Part shown: one piece after another, positions 21,898-33,001 of the stretch | Numbering within the stretch: the first letter of the stretch is position 1 | Layout of the letters: every line of letters starts with the position of its first letter | The notes under the pieces: model-generated | Database searches by the model: none | The model's input: only the letters and a program-made list of their open reading frames with translations | What the model was told of the DNA's origin: nothing | Program-made: the position numbers and the translations under genes | NCBI RefSeq assembly: GCF_018294505.1 | Contig: NC_057796.1 | Coordinates: 270,574,982-270,638,981 of the forward strand | DNA: 64,000 nucleotides | Direction: 5' to 3' | Source of the DNA: Triticum aestivum | Taxonomy: Eukaryota; Streptophyta; Magnoliopsida; Poales; Poaceae

Positions 21898-24800
21898 GGC
21901 GCCCCACCGCACCAAATTCACAGCCGCCCTCCTCTCTAATCCCGGAGACGTTGTCCATTTGCCGTCGTGCACTGGGCCGTGTGCCTCTTACTCCGTGCTG
22001 GTGGAGCTGCCTCGACGACGGCCGCGTGAATCGTACCGGAGCCGACTCACCCCCGCCGCTAATCACGGCGCTGGAGCGGCTCCAACTTTGGACCCGTCCA
22101 GAGCCCCGGCGCTGCTTCCCCATAGCCGTCGACCATCGCGACATCTCGACTAGGCAGCTGGAGCTGCCTACTTCACCGGGCCGCCAGATAGGTCGCACCC
22201 TCATCTCAAATAACTTTATTTAGGCATCAGTTGTCTGAATTTTTATTCTGGTCCAATCGATTCCCAATGGGAAGCAGCACCCCTCGAGCCGGAGGAGCTC
22301 CTAGGCTGCCGGTTGGCTGGTGTCTAACGTAAGGGTGCGGGGGCGCAAGTTCACCGCGGAAGCAACGCTTAGATGGCTATCTTAGAGTTGCATGGGTTGA
22401 AGGTACTGCCGCCGCCGGATCTGGATGACGGCGAGTCTTTGTGGATTGGCCCGGGGGCGGCGCAACCACGGCAGTGCGGTGGGGCGGGGAGCGGGGTTTT
22501 GGTCGGGGCCACGAATGGCAGAGGCAGGCTGCTCTGCCGGTGGTCGCTGGCTCTTCGGGGAAGATTCCGAACAGTGTCAACCGGGAGGCACAAGACGGCC
22601 ATCAAGCTGTCCGGCGTAGATCGGACAGTACCAAAATAAAATAAAATCATGTGATCCCAAATTAGTCTTCAGTCAACAGATGTGTGACCACTCTCGTACC
22701 TTGCTGTTGATCTCTTAGGGTATTTCTTGAGATCAGAGAGATGTGTCATTCTTAACATTATGTGTTTTCTGCATCTTCAGCCACACCGTCTTCCGACTCA
22801 CCGCAGCTGCTCCAACAAGGGAAGCATGCACCAGAAGGGAGCTATAGTCCCCACTCAACAATTCCCTGCATCGAATGCGCGTGCCCGACATGGACAGCCA
22901 CAATAACCGCAGGGCCATCGACAAGTCAGCACATGATGCTCACTCCTATGGATAGCGGCCAGATAGGTTGTACCCTCATCTTACTTGTGTGCAAAATTTA
23001 TGGCTTTGTTATTCATCTAAGCATTAAAAATAGATTATCACATTTCATCATGCTGATCTCTTACGGGTCTTGTTCAGGAGTTAACGCTGTTCCATAGTTC
23101 AGCTAAGAGATTTGTTCTTTAGGTAACGCTGTTCCATAGTTATCATCCATCAGCCAATGCTATCCCACAGGCTGGTGATTATAGTATTATACCACTTCTA
23201 GTATAACCTATGTTGTTCCTTAATACTTTTGTGTGCCATCTAGTTAATCTCGAGTACAAACGATACATATTCTGTATCTTTCATCTGTGTTCTCCCTTTA
23301 GTTTTTGAGACCTGTTGCTGCTAGTTAACCCCAGTCCTACTATTTATGTCGTGTCCTAAAGGCACTCATTACATAAATCTAACTACTAGTTGTCTTCCAT
23401 GCATGTCAGATATAATTGCACACACTGATTTATCCACAAGAACCTCACGGAGCAATGTAACGGCCAACAAACTTGACGTCAATGATACCAAATATGATGG
23501 AACATGTAAAGGCAGTTCTTCACAAGACTTGCAGAAAGATGATGAATCCTATTCACCCCATAAGGTCCTTGCTCTAACTTGTCCCTTGATATGGGTACAT
23601 CATGCATATAATGTCCTGAGTGCATCTACTTTGTTGCAATGCCTTGTGCTTAGCCTACTGATCATGCATGTAAATATGGCATGCCTTCCTATTTTTCAGT
23701 ACCTATTCCATTCATGATAACATGTTTTCAAATTCAAGTACTGTCATTCTACTCTATTGCAATGCCATATGCTTAGTTTGGACATCATGCTTCTCAATAT
23801 CTTATGCATTGTTATTCATCAGTATGTACTTCATCTGTCTACCATACCATGTTTTTTTACATTGAAGTGTTGTTCTAGTGGTCTATTGCAATGCCATCTT
23901 AGTTTCCCAATCATACACGCATACGTTGCCTTAGTGTTTTTTTTATGTATTCCGCTAGCATACAGTTTTACATTCAAGTAGTGTTTTTTTACACTGTTGT
24001 CCCGTCGTATCCCTAGCTCTTACATCATACTCCCTCCGTCTGGATTACATGTTGCAGAAATGGATAAAACTGGATGTATCTAGAACTGAAATATGCCTAG
24101 ACCCATCCATTTATTTCCGGATGGAGGGAATACATGTCAATATGTCATGCCTTTCTATTCTTCAGTACCTATTCCATCTCTGTTGTAGCATGTTTTATAA
24201 TTGAAGCACCATTCTTCTATATAAGGCACACAAGGGGAAGACGTCTATGTTAGAATCTGAAGGGTTACAAACCAAGTCTTTGCAAAAGATCCAAATGCCA
24301 GGAGATAATAAAGCAACTCCAGTTTTCATAGATACTGCTCCAGGACAGAGAAACCCAACTCCCACTGATAATAAGCAGATTCTAGTGGCCAAAGAACTAG
24401 TCCGCTTCAGTCCAGCAAATATATGTCAACTCCACTCTAAGAAGCATGTGCGTATCCTCGCATCATGAAATTTTATAGCATTCTGATCATATTTTCTACA
24501 TGTTTCTTACCCATCTCTCTTTTAGAAAATAAGCCTAAATGATAGAAGACTTTCTGCACTGGGATCGTATTCGAGGAAATTATCTTACGGGAATTCTCTG
24601 TGCTCCAATGTTGATATAAGTACCTGTTGAATATCACTATATTTTTACATCAGCATGTATTTTGTTAATCGGCATGAATCCAACCTTTATCTGATCTAAA
24701 TTTAGTTGTAGCAAAATGTATAATTAAAGGCGACAATGTTGATCTTTGTAAGGAAAACTGCCTGGTAGTTTTGCATACTGAGCTGCATGAGTTTACTATC

Positions 24801-25461
24801 TCATATCATGCACATTACTGAATAGTAGTGCTGCTCTGGTTGCCCATTCATTCATTCATTGTGTCAATGTTGCTTTCGTATTACCTTACCTGGCTGATGA
24901 TAGCTGTGCCATATTGTGTTAATTTGGTGTAGGCTGGTGTGGTCTGGTTGCCCAAACGTTCGTTGTGTCAATGTTGCTTTCCTATTATCTGACCTGGCCA
25001 ATGATAGCAATGCTAGTGTGTTAATTTGGTGCAGGCTGCTGAAGATAAGAAGACAAACTCTGAAAACAGCAAGGCAGCCCCATTGTTTCTTTCCAATAAA
25101 TCTAGGCCAGGTAATATGGCAATAACTCTTGATTAATCTGTTCGGTTCCCCTCCTAATTTATGTTATGATGCAGTGGTCAAGACACTCTCCACTATCAAT
25201 AATACAAGCCTGCCAAAACCGCCATCTGAATCTGTTCAGTTTCCTCTGTCTCGAATGCAACGGAAAAAATGTATGTTTGTGAACCAATTAATGGCTGAAG
25301 CAATGATGGAAATGGTGGAGGAATCAGAGGTGCACATTCGTGCGCAACAACAACTGATCAATGTTTTCAGAGACAGTGTAGCAAAGCAGCAAGAACTTGC
25401 CCACATGCTTATGGGCGTCATCCACACTGAGGTTGCAGATTGTGATGTTGTAGATCGTTAG
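21898..25461 (+). CDS. Six-exon gene of unknown function
   Basis: Exons: 21898-22191, 22781-22966, 23410-23564, 24235-24447, 25035-25110, 25175-25461. Every junction is GT-AG and the phases agree (1, 1, 0, 0, 1), which is hard to get by chance. The start ATG at 21898 (MAPHRTKFTAALLS) is not in the frame used by the end of exon 1; one extra C near 22010 would explain it, so the start or the gene's integrity is uncertain. Middle exons are Ser/Thr/Asp-rich and look disordered. The last exon has a charged, probably helical or coiled stretch (FVNQLMAEAMMEMVEESEV, then AQQQLINVFRDSVAKQQ). No recognised domain, signal peptide or membrane span. The open GC-rich stretch 22370-22640 is skipped by this model. 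Confidence 0.65.
24030..24130. mobile_element. Stowaway MITE in intron 3 of the six-exon gene
   Basis: TA flanks; the ends are CTCCCTCCGTCTGGATTAC and CCGGATGGAGGGAA, and the inner arms (CTGGATGTATCTAGA) pair partly with the other half. About 101 bp. Confidence 0.8.
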
Positions 25462-25609
25462 GTTCTGTTCATTTATTTGCACTGGCATCAATCTTTGATT
25501 GCCCAGTGGATGTAATTTCCTGTAATATATGTTGGATGTGCAACGTTTTTCCCTGTATGACGTACCTTTGCTTGATCGGTTTTGGTCCTGTGCATAATTG
25601 CTCGTCGTA

Positions 25610-26952
25610 ATGGGCTCAAATTATCTAATTGGGCCTAAAGACATGTACGAACTTTAGTGGGACCATTAAGTTAATGGGCCGTTACCAGGCCGAAAGTTAA
25701 TGGTCGGCCCTCTTACCTCCTGGGTCGTTAACAACCCGACATCGAAGCGGGCAACAGGTGGGCCCATTTGATTTCACGGGCCGTTAACATGCCGTTAGTA
25801 AGGTCGGGCTACATATGGCCCAACTATACTTTGGGCCTTTAGCAGGTCGAAAGAGACAGCGGGCTCATACTGGACATGAAGAGCATGGGCCGCTAAGAGG
25901 CCGAAAGTCAGGTCGTACTGTAAATGGCCCAACTGTGTTGTGGGCCTTTAGCAGGCCGAAAGAGAAACTGGGCTGGTATTGGACCATGAAGAGCATGGGC
26001 CGTTAAAAGGCCAAAACTCAGGCCCGACTACAAATGGACCAAATCATTTATGGGCCGTCAACAGGCTGAAAGACACACCAGGCCGGGAATTGGCCCAACA
26101 CTTAAATGGGTCGCTAAAAGGCAAAAACTAAGGTCTGACTACAAATGGCCCAACTCATTTATGGGCCGTCAACAGGCTAAAAGACACACCGGGCCGGAAA
26201 TTGGCGCAACACTTAAATGGGTCGCTAAAAGGCCGAAAGATGTACATCCTGAAAATTGGCCCATCCCTTGAATGGGCCGTTAACAGGCCGAAATCACATC
26301 GGACCGATATCGAGCCCAAATATATAGCGGGCTGTTAAAGGGCTCGAACTAACGATGGGCTGCAATGGTGTCAAATCTTTAATGGGCCATTGACGGGCCG
26401 AATTAGCACATCTCGTATGGGCCGTGGGCTTAAATGGACCTGACACAAGTAGGCCTTGTATGGGCCGGCCTGCTAATTTTTACTGGGCCAACCTTTTTCA
26501 CCGGAATGGGCCACTGTTGGCCCGTGCCACGTGTCGACCTATCATAGGCGCATCATGTCCAATGAATGGATGACATCTGTCCCAACGGTTAGCCAACACG
26601 TGTTTCCTCCGGCCAATGAGAATTTTACACGTGGAAAATCCTCATTGGTCCGGGCTGTTAGCGGGTTATTGGATCCAAAACCGGACCCGATAGCTTAACG
26701 GCGTTCCCTTACGGTGGATGCCACATGTCGGTCACCCTTGATCAAAGCACTTCCATGACGCACGATTTTTAGTCATGGAAGTGGACACTTCCGTGATGAT
26801 AATTTTGGTAATGTCATGGAACACTTCTACGACAGCACATGTATGACTATCTTGATTCTGTCATAAAATTGTCATGGATGTACATGCATGACAGAAAACG
26901 TGACCTACTGTGACAAACACGTATCATCACGGAAGTGTCTTTTTTTGTAGTG
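25610..26952 (-). mobile_element. CACTA element 3, one end only
   Basis: The right border is TTTTTTTGTAGTG, which reverse-complemented is CACTACAAAAAAAGACACTTC, a CACTA terminus. Inward lie subterminal repeats around ACTTCCGTGATGATA and CATGACA, then many degenerate copies of GGGCCGTTAACAGGCCGAAA (25670-26460). No opposite CACTA end or transposase is visible, so this is a truncated or deleted copy close behind the six-exon gene. Confidence 0.7.
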
Positions 26953-27788
26953 AGTTACCATCACCAAAGACTCTGCAGTACGCTTGCCCAGAACATTCAT
27001 GTTCCTAGCATCCTGACTCTCATTACCATTCTGCTAATTTCCGACCTTCGTTTCCATGTGAGCTGCTCCATCTTGAAATAACGCATTATGGCGCCAGCTT
27101 CGTACCCCTCCCCTTGCAGGAAAACAAAGGAAAAACCAACATATGCACCTCATTTGGTTGCCCGCATCAAGGTTGCTTGCATTAGGGGATCGATTTAGGC
27201 ATGCTATTTGGTTGCCTGCATTGGCTCGACGTATGCAACTACACCGTGTTTGGTTGCCTACACGGGATATGATTAAGATTAACAGATATCCATAACACAC
27301 AGAGTGCCATGGCGGCTGTGGTGAACAATGGCGAGGACACAAGCAACTAGCTCTCCGCGCCATCGTCGGACTTGGCGCCGAGGCCATCGTCCACTGCCGC
27401 GGGTCGACGAGCAAGCCTCCGGCCCGCCGTGGCGAGCAGTATCACTGTTGTTGGTGTTGAAATCCCTGAATCGCCCCGCCTCGCTCCCCCAAATTTCCTC
27501 CTCCCTTATCGATCCAGCCATGTTCAACTCGATTGCTACCTAGGTCGTGGTCCTCGGGGCCATCCTGCTGCTCGTGGGGCTTGCAACTACCAAGCAGACG
27601 CCAAGGGCCGCAGCTGGCCTCCGTCCGGCCGCTCGTTGGATCCATCGTGATCCATCCAGGCGCACACTGGCGTACCTCCACCCGTTTCGCCGTCGGCACA
27701 ACAACAACAACAACAACAACTGTGCGCGCGCGTGAAGAGAAGGCGGAGCTGGCACGTAGCTGGGCCTGCAGCCGGGCTAGGTGGAGTT
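26953..27788. other. Unassigned stretch with (AAC)n microsatellite
   Basis: No gene I can support. It contains repeated TTTGGTTGCCTGCA-like phrases at 27150-27265 and an (AAC)7 tract at about 27699-27720. Open frames on both strands around 27300-27820 are short and conflict with each other. Confidence 0.5.
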
Positions 27789-28333
27789 TGTTGGGTTCTA
27801 CAATAGGGTACATCAACTGCAAATTTAAAAAATCCTACCCGCAGAACATCCAGGAACATGCTACGAGAGATGGATCACGGATCATTACCACTAGACGCGT
27901 AGTGTTATGCAACGGAAGTTGAGTTGGGCAGTGCGTCTTCGGTGTCGTTTCCTCCTCGATCTCCCACGTAGCTGATCAGTTTCCACAAATAGGTTCGTCA
28001 GAGCGGCGCAAGTGCAACATCTCTAAGGTATCCGCGCATGCAGGAGGAATACTATGCGACAGAATGCTAGGTCTGATCACACAACCAATGGTGAGTGGAG
28101 GTAGCTAGTTGCAACACATGCAAAGCCCTAGTGACGGCGCCGAAGCGATCAACTGAATGAGTGTGCTGCACCTCCACTATATATAGGCATCCATTGCGGG
28201 CTCAACACTTGGGCCCCGTATGGACCCTAAAGCCCAAGGTCTACTCGGTCATGACGCAAGTCCAGCTTGGATCATATCCGACCAGTGTCCTCGGGTCTGA
28301 CCTTGTAGGTTCCTTCCCTTAAGCGCGTGACCC
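27789..28333 (+). mobile_element. LTR-like sequence A, left part
   Basis: It starts TGTTGGGTTCTACAATAGGG, typical of an LTR 5' end, and holds a TATATATAGG promoter-like motif near 28180. It is interrupted at 28333 by the large retrotransposon; its text resumes after 60925 (GACCC then CTTAGGTTC). No internal coding region is seen. Confidence 0.55.
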
Positions 28334-28888
28334 TGATACGTCTCCAACGTATCTATAATTTTTGATTATTCCATGCTATTATAGTATAAATCTTGGATGT
28401 TTTATATGCAAGTATATATCATTTTTTGGGACTAACCTATTAACCTAGTGCCAAGTGTCAGTTGTTGTTTTTGCCTACTTTTGGTTTTCCAGGAAATTAG
28501 TACCAAACGAAGTCCAAATGCCATGAAACATTCTGATGATTTTTTATGGACATAAGAGACCCTGGAAGCTTCGGGAGGAGGCCAGAAGGCAGAGGAGTAG
28601 GCCACAAGGCACCTAGGCATTCCTAGGTACCTTGTGGGCCCCATGCCTGCCCGTTTGACCTAATTCTAGCTCTGTAAGTTCTCTAAAATTGGGAAACCAA
28701 CAGAGAGCCACCCGAAACACTTTTTTTGATGCCACAAGCTTCTATTCTTGTGAGATCCCATACGGAGGCCTTTTTTGGCACCCTCCCGGAGGGGGATCAA
28801 TCCCAGAGGGCCTCTACATCAACTTTGCTGCCCTTCCGATGATGTGTGAGTAGTTTACCAGAAACCTACGGGTCCATAGCTAGTAGCT
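28334..28888 (+). repeat. 5' LTR, first part
   Basis: It aligns along its length with 59155-59697 of the 3' LTR and is cut at 28888 by the CACTA element after GCT. Confidence 0.92.
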
Positions 28889-29140
28889 CACTAGTACAGC
28901 GAGGTGCTATACAAACGGTTTTTAACCCCTTTCTGTGACGACATTTGGAACCGTCGCCTAGTGAGTGACTGCGATAGGGGCGGTCCTTCCCACACGGCCC
29001 AAAAACCGTCGGGGATATGCCCTCCTGGCACACATGCTTGGCAAAATGAGATCGTGTGCGACCGGCGAGCAATCAAATATGGTTATACGTACAGTGGTGC
29101 TAAAAAAAATTCAACTATACAGGCGAAATAATTTCCGGTC

Positions 29141-29520
29141 GTAAGTTCATCCCACACAGTCAGTCCCCGCTAAACGTTTCCATTCGTATATACATCCCAC
29201 ACAGTCGCTCCAAGGAAAATGTTTCTGTTCGCAGGTACATCACACACAATTTTCCCTGTTAAATCATTTGTGATAGCGTTTCCATTGCACACGGTATTAA
29301 CAATTTTATCATTTGTGTTATTAAATGCATCACACACGGTGCATAGAAGAAACTGTGTGGCAAAGGCTGTTCATCACACACAGTTTTTATGTGGTAAACG
29401 TTTGCTCCAGGTGGCCTAACGTAAACAATTTTCAAGAGGATGTCGTGTGTGATTGTTCATTAATCCAACATGGTTTATTCCTAGAAACTGTGTGCGTTGC
29501 CTGAGGTCATCGCCCACGGT
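29141..29520. repeat. Left subterminal repeats of CACTA element 2
   Basis: Repeated phrases CATCCCACACAGTC, CATCACACACAATT, CATCACACACGGTG and CATCACACACAGTT occur every 40-70 bp, the usual arrangement of transposase-binding motifs in CACTA ends. Confidence 0.75.
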
Positions 29521-29759
29521 GTTTTCTCAATAACCATTTGCAATAGAAAAATCCAATTAGCAGGCTAATTATCCTATTAATAATAATCCATTTATTAATC
29601 TAATTGACATTTCATATTAAGCACACAAAATATTTCATTTTCATAATTGAAATACATTAGAGTACAATATCATATAGCTTCAGCACTCAGCTACCCCATT
29701 ACACAACTGCACCAGCACCAAGTTTCACATGCAACATCTATAACCTTTCGAAATTAGCA

Positions 29760-30406
29760 TCATAGACGGTACATAGACAGATGTATCTCATATGGAAAAC
29801 TGCTGAAGCAGAAGGCGAATATTGAGCCTTCATTGATATTGAAGGTCTTTCCAACTTTAGGCCAGTGCCTGTGGATGATTGACCGTCCATCCTTCATCCT
29901 CTTCAGGAACACTTCAATATTGAACCGTGGATGTTGTATGAATACCTTCCTCGCCTCCTGACCATACAGGTGGTTTGAGAGGTAATCATCAGTGAACTGC
30001 TTTGGAAAGTCCGGAATAAAAGGATGTGCATAAATATCTTCTCTATATTGGAAATGGGGCAAAGGAATAAAAAAGGCAAGGTATAATAGTTAGTACCATC
30101 CTGTAGTGAACTGATGTCTTCTTCATTGTGCAGACAAAGATCTTGTTGTTTTTTGTCGCTAATTTCTTTATCCTAACAATCTTTCTGAGTTTCTTCACTT
30201 GACTGATATTCATGGACAACTCATTTCCCCATATGCAAAAGGGTCGAACAGTGGGTCAAAACCTCTGACAGCAGGACCTACATGTGCAAGACCAAATTGT
30301 TAAAAACCTAAATATTAGAATGGTTCCTGCAATTGCACAATAATGTGCTATTAGACAAAGGACCATGCATGTGCAAACCTCGATTGTAAACCTCAGTGCT
30401 TCCCAT
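29760..30406 (-). pseudogene. B3 DNA-binding-domain gene inside CACTA element 2
   Basis: Exon 1 30406-30379 (MGSTEVYNR), exon 2 30277-30097, exon 3 30042-29760. Exon 2 begins GPAVRGFDPLFDPFAYGE and later reads KLRKIVRIKKLATKNNKIFV. Exon 3 has the B3 layout: FPKQFTDDYLSNHLYG, RKVFIQHPRFNIEVFLKR, HRHWPKVGKTFNINEGS, then IHLSMYRL. B3 domains are plant-specific DNA-binding folds of transcription factors. The frame breaks within exon 2 near 30214 (TGTCCATGAAT), and the exon 2 to exon 3 phase does not fit without another change, so the copy is probably dead. The B3 fold is recognised by pattern only. Confidence 0.7.
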
Positions 30407-30549
30407 TGTTTCCCTGCAACACATATAAGGTAGTTAGTGATCAGGTTAAGTGAGGGTTCGCATGCTATTAGTAAAATATGTTGATGAAAAATAAGCACAT
30501 TGCAGATTCATCAGATTAATTCAAGCCACATGGAAAACCCATTTATCCA

Positions 30550-31270
30550 AACCAAGCATGATTAAGAACTAGGAAATATAGCAATTGTATATGTTTCTCA
30601 TGTATTAAGTGCAGCCAAATTCGATTATTCCTCACATGCACAACAATAAAAAATTCTACCCACGACAATTGGACATCGCATTACAGAATTGAACCAAGCA
30701 GTTAACTAAACACCACAACAAATGAACCAAACATTAACTGAGCACCACATTGCACAATATAACATACTCCTAATAGAAGATCAAACAGTTAACCAAACCA
30801 AGCATGCTTAACAACTTGGAAATATAGCAATTGTATTTGTTTCTCATGTATTTAGTACAACCAAATTCGATTTATTTCTCACATGGTATACAATAACAGA
30901 ATGCACCCACAACAATTGAACATCGCATTGCAGAATTGAACCAAACAGTTAACTAAACACCACAAAAAATGAACCAAACGTTAACTGAGCACCACATTGC
31001 ACAATGTATAACATACTAGAAGATCAGACAGTTAACCAAACCAATCATGCTTGACAACTTGGAAATATAGCAATTGTATTTGTTTCTCATGTATTTTGTA
31101 AAGAAAAATTCGATTTATTTCTCACATGGAAGAAAATACAAAATTGCACCCTGAAGAATTGAACATCACATTTGCAGAATTGAACCAAACAGTTAACTGA
31201 ACACAACAACTAATTAACCAAACAGTTAAGAAGTGAGCATCACATTGCACGACATATAGAACATATACAC
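30550..31270. repeat. Tandem repeat, three units of about 245 bp
   Basis: The phrases ACCAAGCATGCTTAAC, GAAATATAGCAATTGTAT, TTTCTCATGTATT and GAATTGAACCAAACAGTTAACT recur in order with starts near 30555, 30801 and 31044. The units are non-coding and lie between the B3 gene and the next frame on the minus strand. Confidence 0.85.
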
Positions 31271-31384
31271 TAGAGCAATAGATTGCATGGTAAAAGTAGA
31301 TAGCACAATTCACTAGAATTTGTTAAGGAAAGGCAATAGCTAGCAAACCGAACATGGGTCCTTATAGTGAGCTAATAAGACAAG

Positions 31385-31879
31385 CTACTCCTCATTGTCA
31401 GAGATATCAATGACGATTGGCTCCTTGGACATGGAAGAGGGCGAGGCCTCCGCATCATGGGTTCCCTCGTCGTAGTGGTGAGTTGCCTGAGCCGCCCTGG
31501 GCACCAACCTGCTGGCTCTCGAGTTGAGGTAAGCACGTGCACGCTGAGAAAATACCTCGTAGTCTTTGTTGAAGGCACTGAGGGTGGCCTCGAGAAAACA
31601 CCACGAACTGTTGTTTAAAGCAGCCAAGCGCGTCGCGGCGTCGGCGCGTGAGGCATCGACAGTGGCCTCGACGGTGAGGTGCTCCTCCAAGATCTGGGGG
31701 TCGGCTCGAATGGCAGCCATCGCGACCTCATTCGCGCGTGCGGCCGCGATTTGCTTCTCCGCTGCCAAATGCTCCTTGAGCTCCTGGCTATACTGCATGC
31801 ACCATGGCTTAGGGCGGCACTTATTTGGTGGTGGGGTTGGTGATTTGGGTGGAAGGTGTCGCGCCGGCGGTCGGGGCAT
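31385..31879 (-). CDS. Ala-rich protein of CACTA element 2, 164 aa
   Basis: An uninterrupted frame starts at ATG 31879 (MPRPPARHLPPKSP) and ends EPIVIDISDNEE. The N-terminus is Pro-rich; residues 40-110 are Ala-rich and probably helical (EKQIAAARANEVAMAAIRA). The acidic tail follows a Ser/His-rich stretch. No recognised domain. The same strand and a similar Ala-rich style are seen at 32388-33001 and 42410-42976, so this may be accessory coding capacity of the element rather than host cargo. Expression is unknown. Confidence 0.45.
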   Translation of the reverse strand: MPRPPARHLPPKSPTPPPNKCRPKPWCMQYSQELKEHLAAEKQIAAARANEVAMAAIRADPQILEEHLTVEATVDASRADAATRLAALNNSSWCFLEATLSAFNKDYEVFSQRARAYLNSRASRLVPRAAQATHHYDEGTHDAEASPSSMSKEPIVIDISDNEE

Positions 31880-32387
31880 GTGGGATGTGGAAGGAGGAGG
31901 AGGATGGGGGTCGGGTGTGGATTACCTGCCTGGATAGACGAGGCCGAGCAGCGTGAAGGAGGGTCGCCGGCGAGGAGGCGGCACTGCAAGCAAGGAGTGA
32001 AGGTTTCAATTTGGAAAGGAAGGCGGAAACATGAGAAATGTGGCTTTTAGTAAGGAGGAGGGGGCGGGGAGGTAGATATTTCCGCGGAAACCAACAAATT
32101 TGAATGAGTTTAGCGAAAAAACTGGTGCGCAAAGTGTCATCAGACACGGTCCCTTATTCAGCACTGTGTACGATATGTGAACATCACAAAAAAAAATTTT
32201 GGTTCGAATTTCCCTGGTTACAGTGGTCATCCATGTCATTGCATAATTTGCGTACACAAAGGAGACTACAGCACACCCACACTTCTTAATCGAGAAATTT
32301 CAGCAATTTAATAGAGCTAGCTAACCTAAACATTACTCTAACAAATTAAAGACCGGTGCTCTTAATTAAACAAAACAAAGAGTACTA

Positions 32388-33001
32388 CTACAGTTGGTTC
32401 TTGTTGATCTCCGCCGCCTCCTCCATGTCCAGCTCGTGCCCGACGATCTCCTGGGGAAGGAGCTCCATGGCATCCATCACACCATACTCGGCAAGCATCT
32501 CGCCATCTGCATCCGCCATATCTTTGGAATAGGCCGCCACGAGCTTGGCGTGGGCGGCCGCGGTCTTGGCTTGGGCGGGCTCCGTCGTGGCAAGGTATGC
32601 CGCGCAGGAATGGACGGCTGCTCGAACGCTCTCGGCGATTGCCAAGTCTTCGGACGTGGGTTGCCGACCGTTGTCGGAGAAGCTTCGTTCGATTTGTGTG
32701 GTGGCCGCCATGAGCTAGGCGTGGGTGGCCTCGACATGGTCGTGGGTGGCCTTCAACAGGGCTAAGGCCGCCGCTGTGGAACGGGCAGCTGCTGTGCCGC
32801 TCTCGCCAGCTGCTATCCCGAGGCAGATGTTGCTGCCGCCACCTGAGAAGCAACAACGACTGTTTGGGCTACCTTGGTCGCCCGGTCGCAGATTGCGGCT
32901 GTGCTCATGAAGCTTGTTAGCATGCGCCTGGCGGGTGTGGCCGCTCTGTCGCCTGAGTGGGACGCCGAAGTTGCCCTCACGAATCGGGTCCACGCCCCCA
33001 T
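32388..33001 (-). pseudogene. Ala-rich frame of CACTA element 2, disrupted
   Basis: The 5' part (ATPARRMLTSFMSTAAICDR, then TVVVASQVAAATSASG) and the 3' part (RSTAAALALLKATHDHVEA) lie in different frames, implying an indel near 32813. An in-frame TAG at 32715-32717, where Gln (CAG) is likely, then precedes MAATTQIERSFSDNGRQP. The C-terminus is acidic and Ala-rich (AKTAAAHAKLVAAYSKDMAD). No recognised domain. Confidence 0.5.

Noticed and set aside
22369..22650. Candidate exon between exons 1 and 2 of the six-exon gene
   Set aside because: Exon 1 joins exon 2 in phase without it; it lacks clear splice sites and is open in several frames because of GC content.
27300..27920. Overlapping frames of 60-129 codons on both strands
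   Set aside because: No consistent start, splice or domain signals; they include an AAC microsatellite and run into an LTR start.
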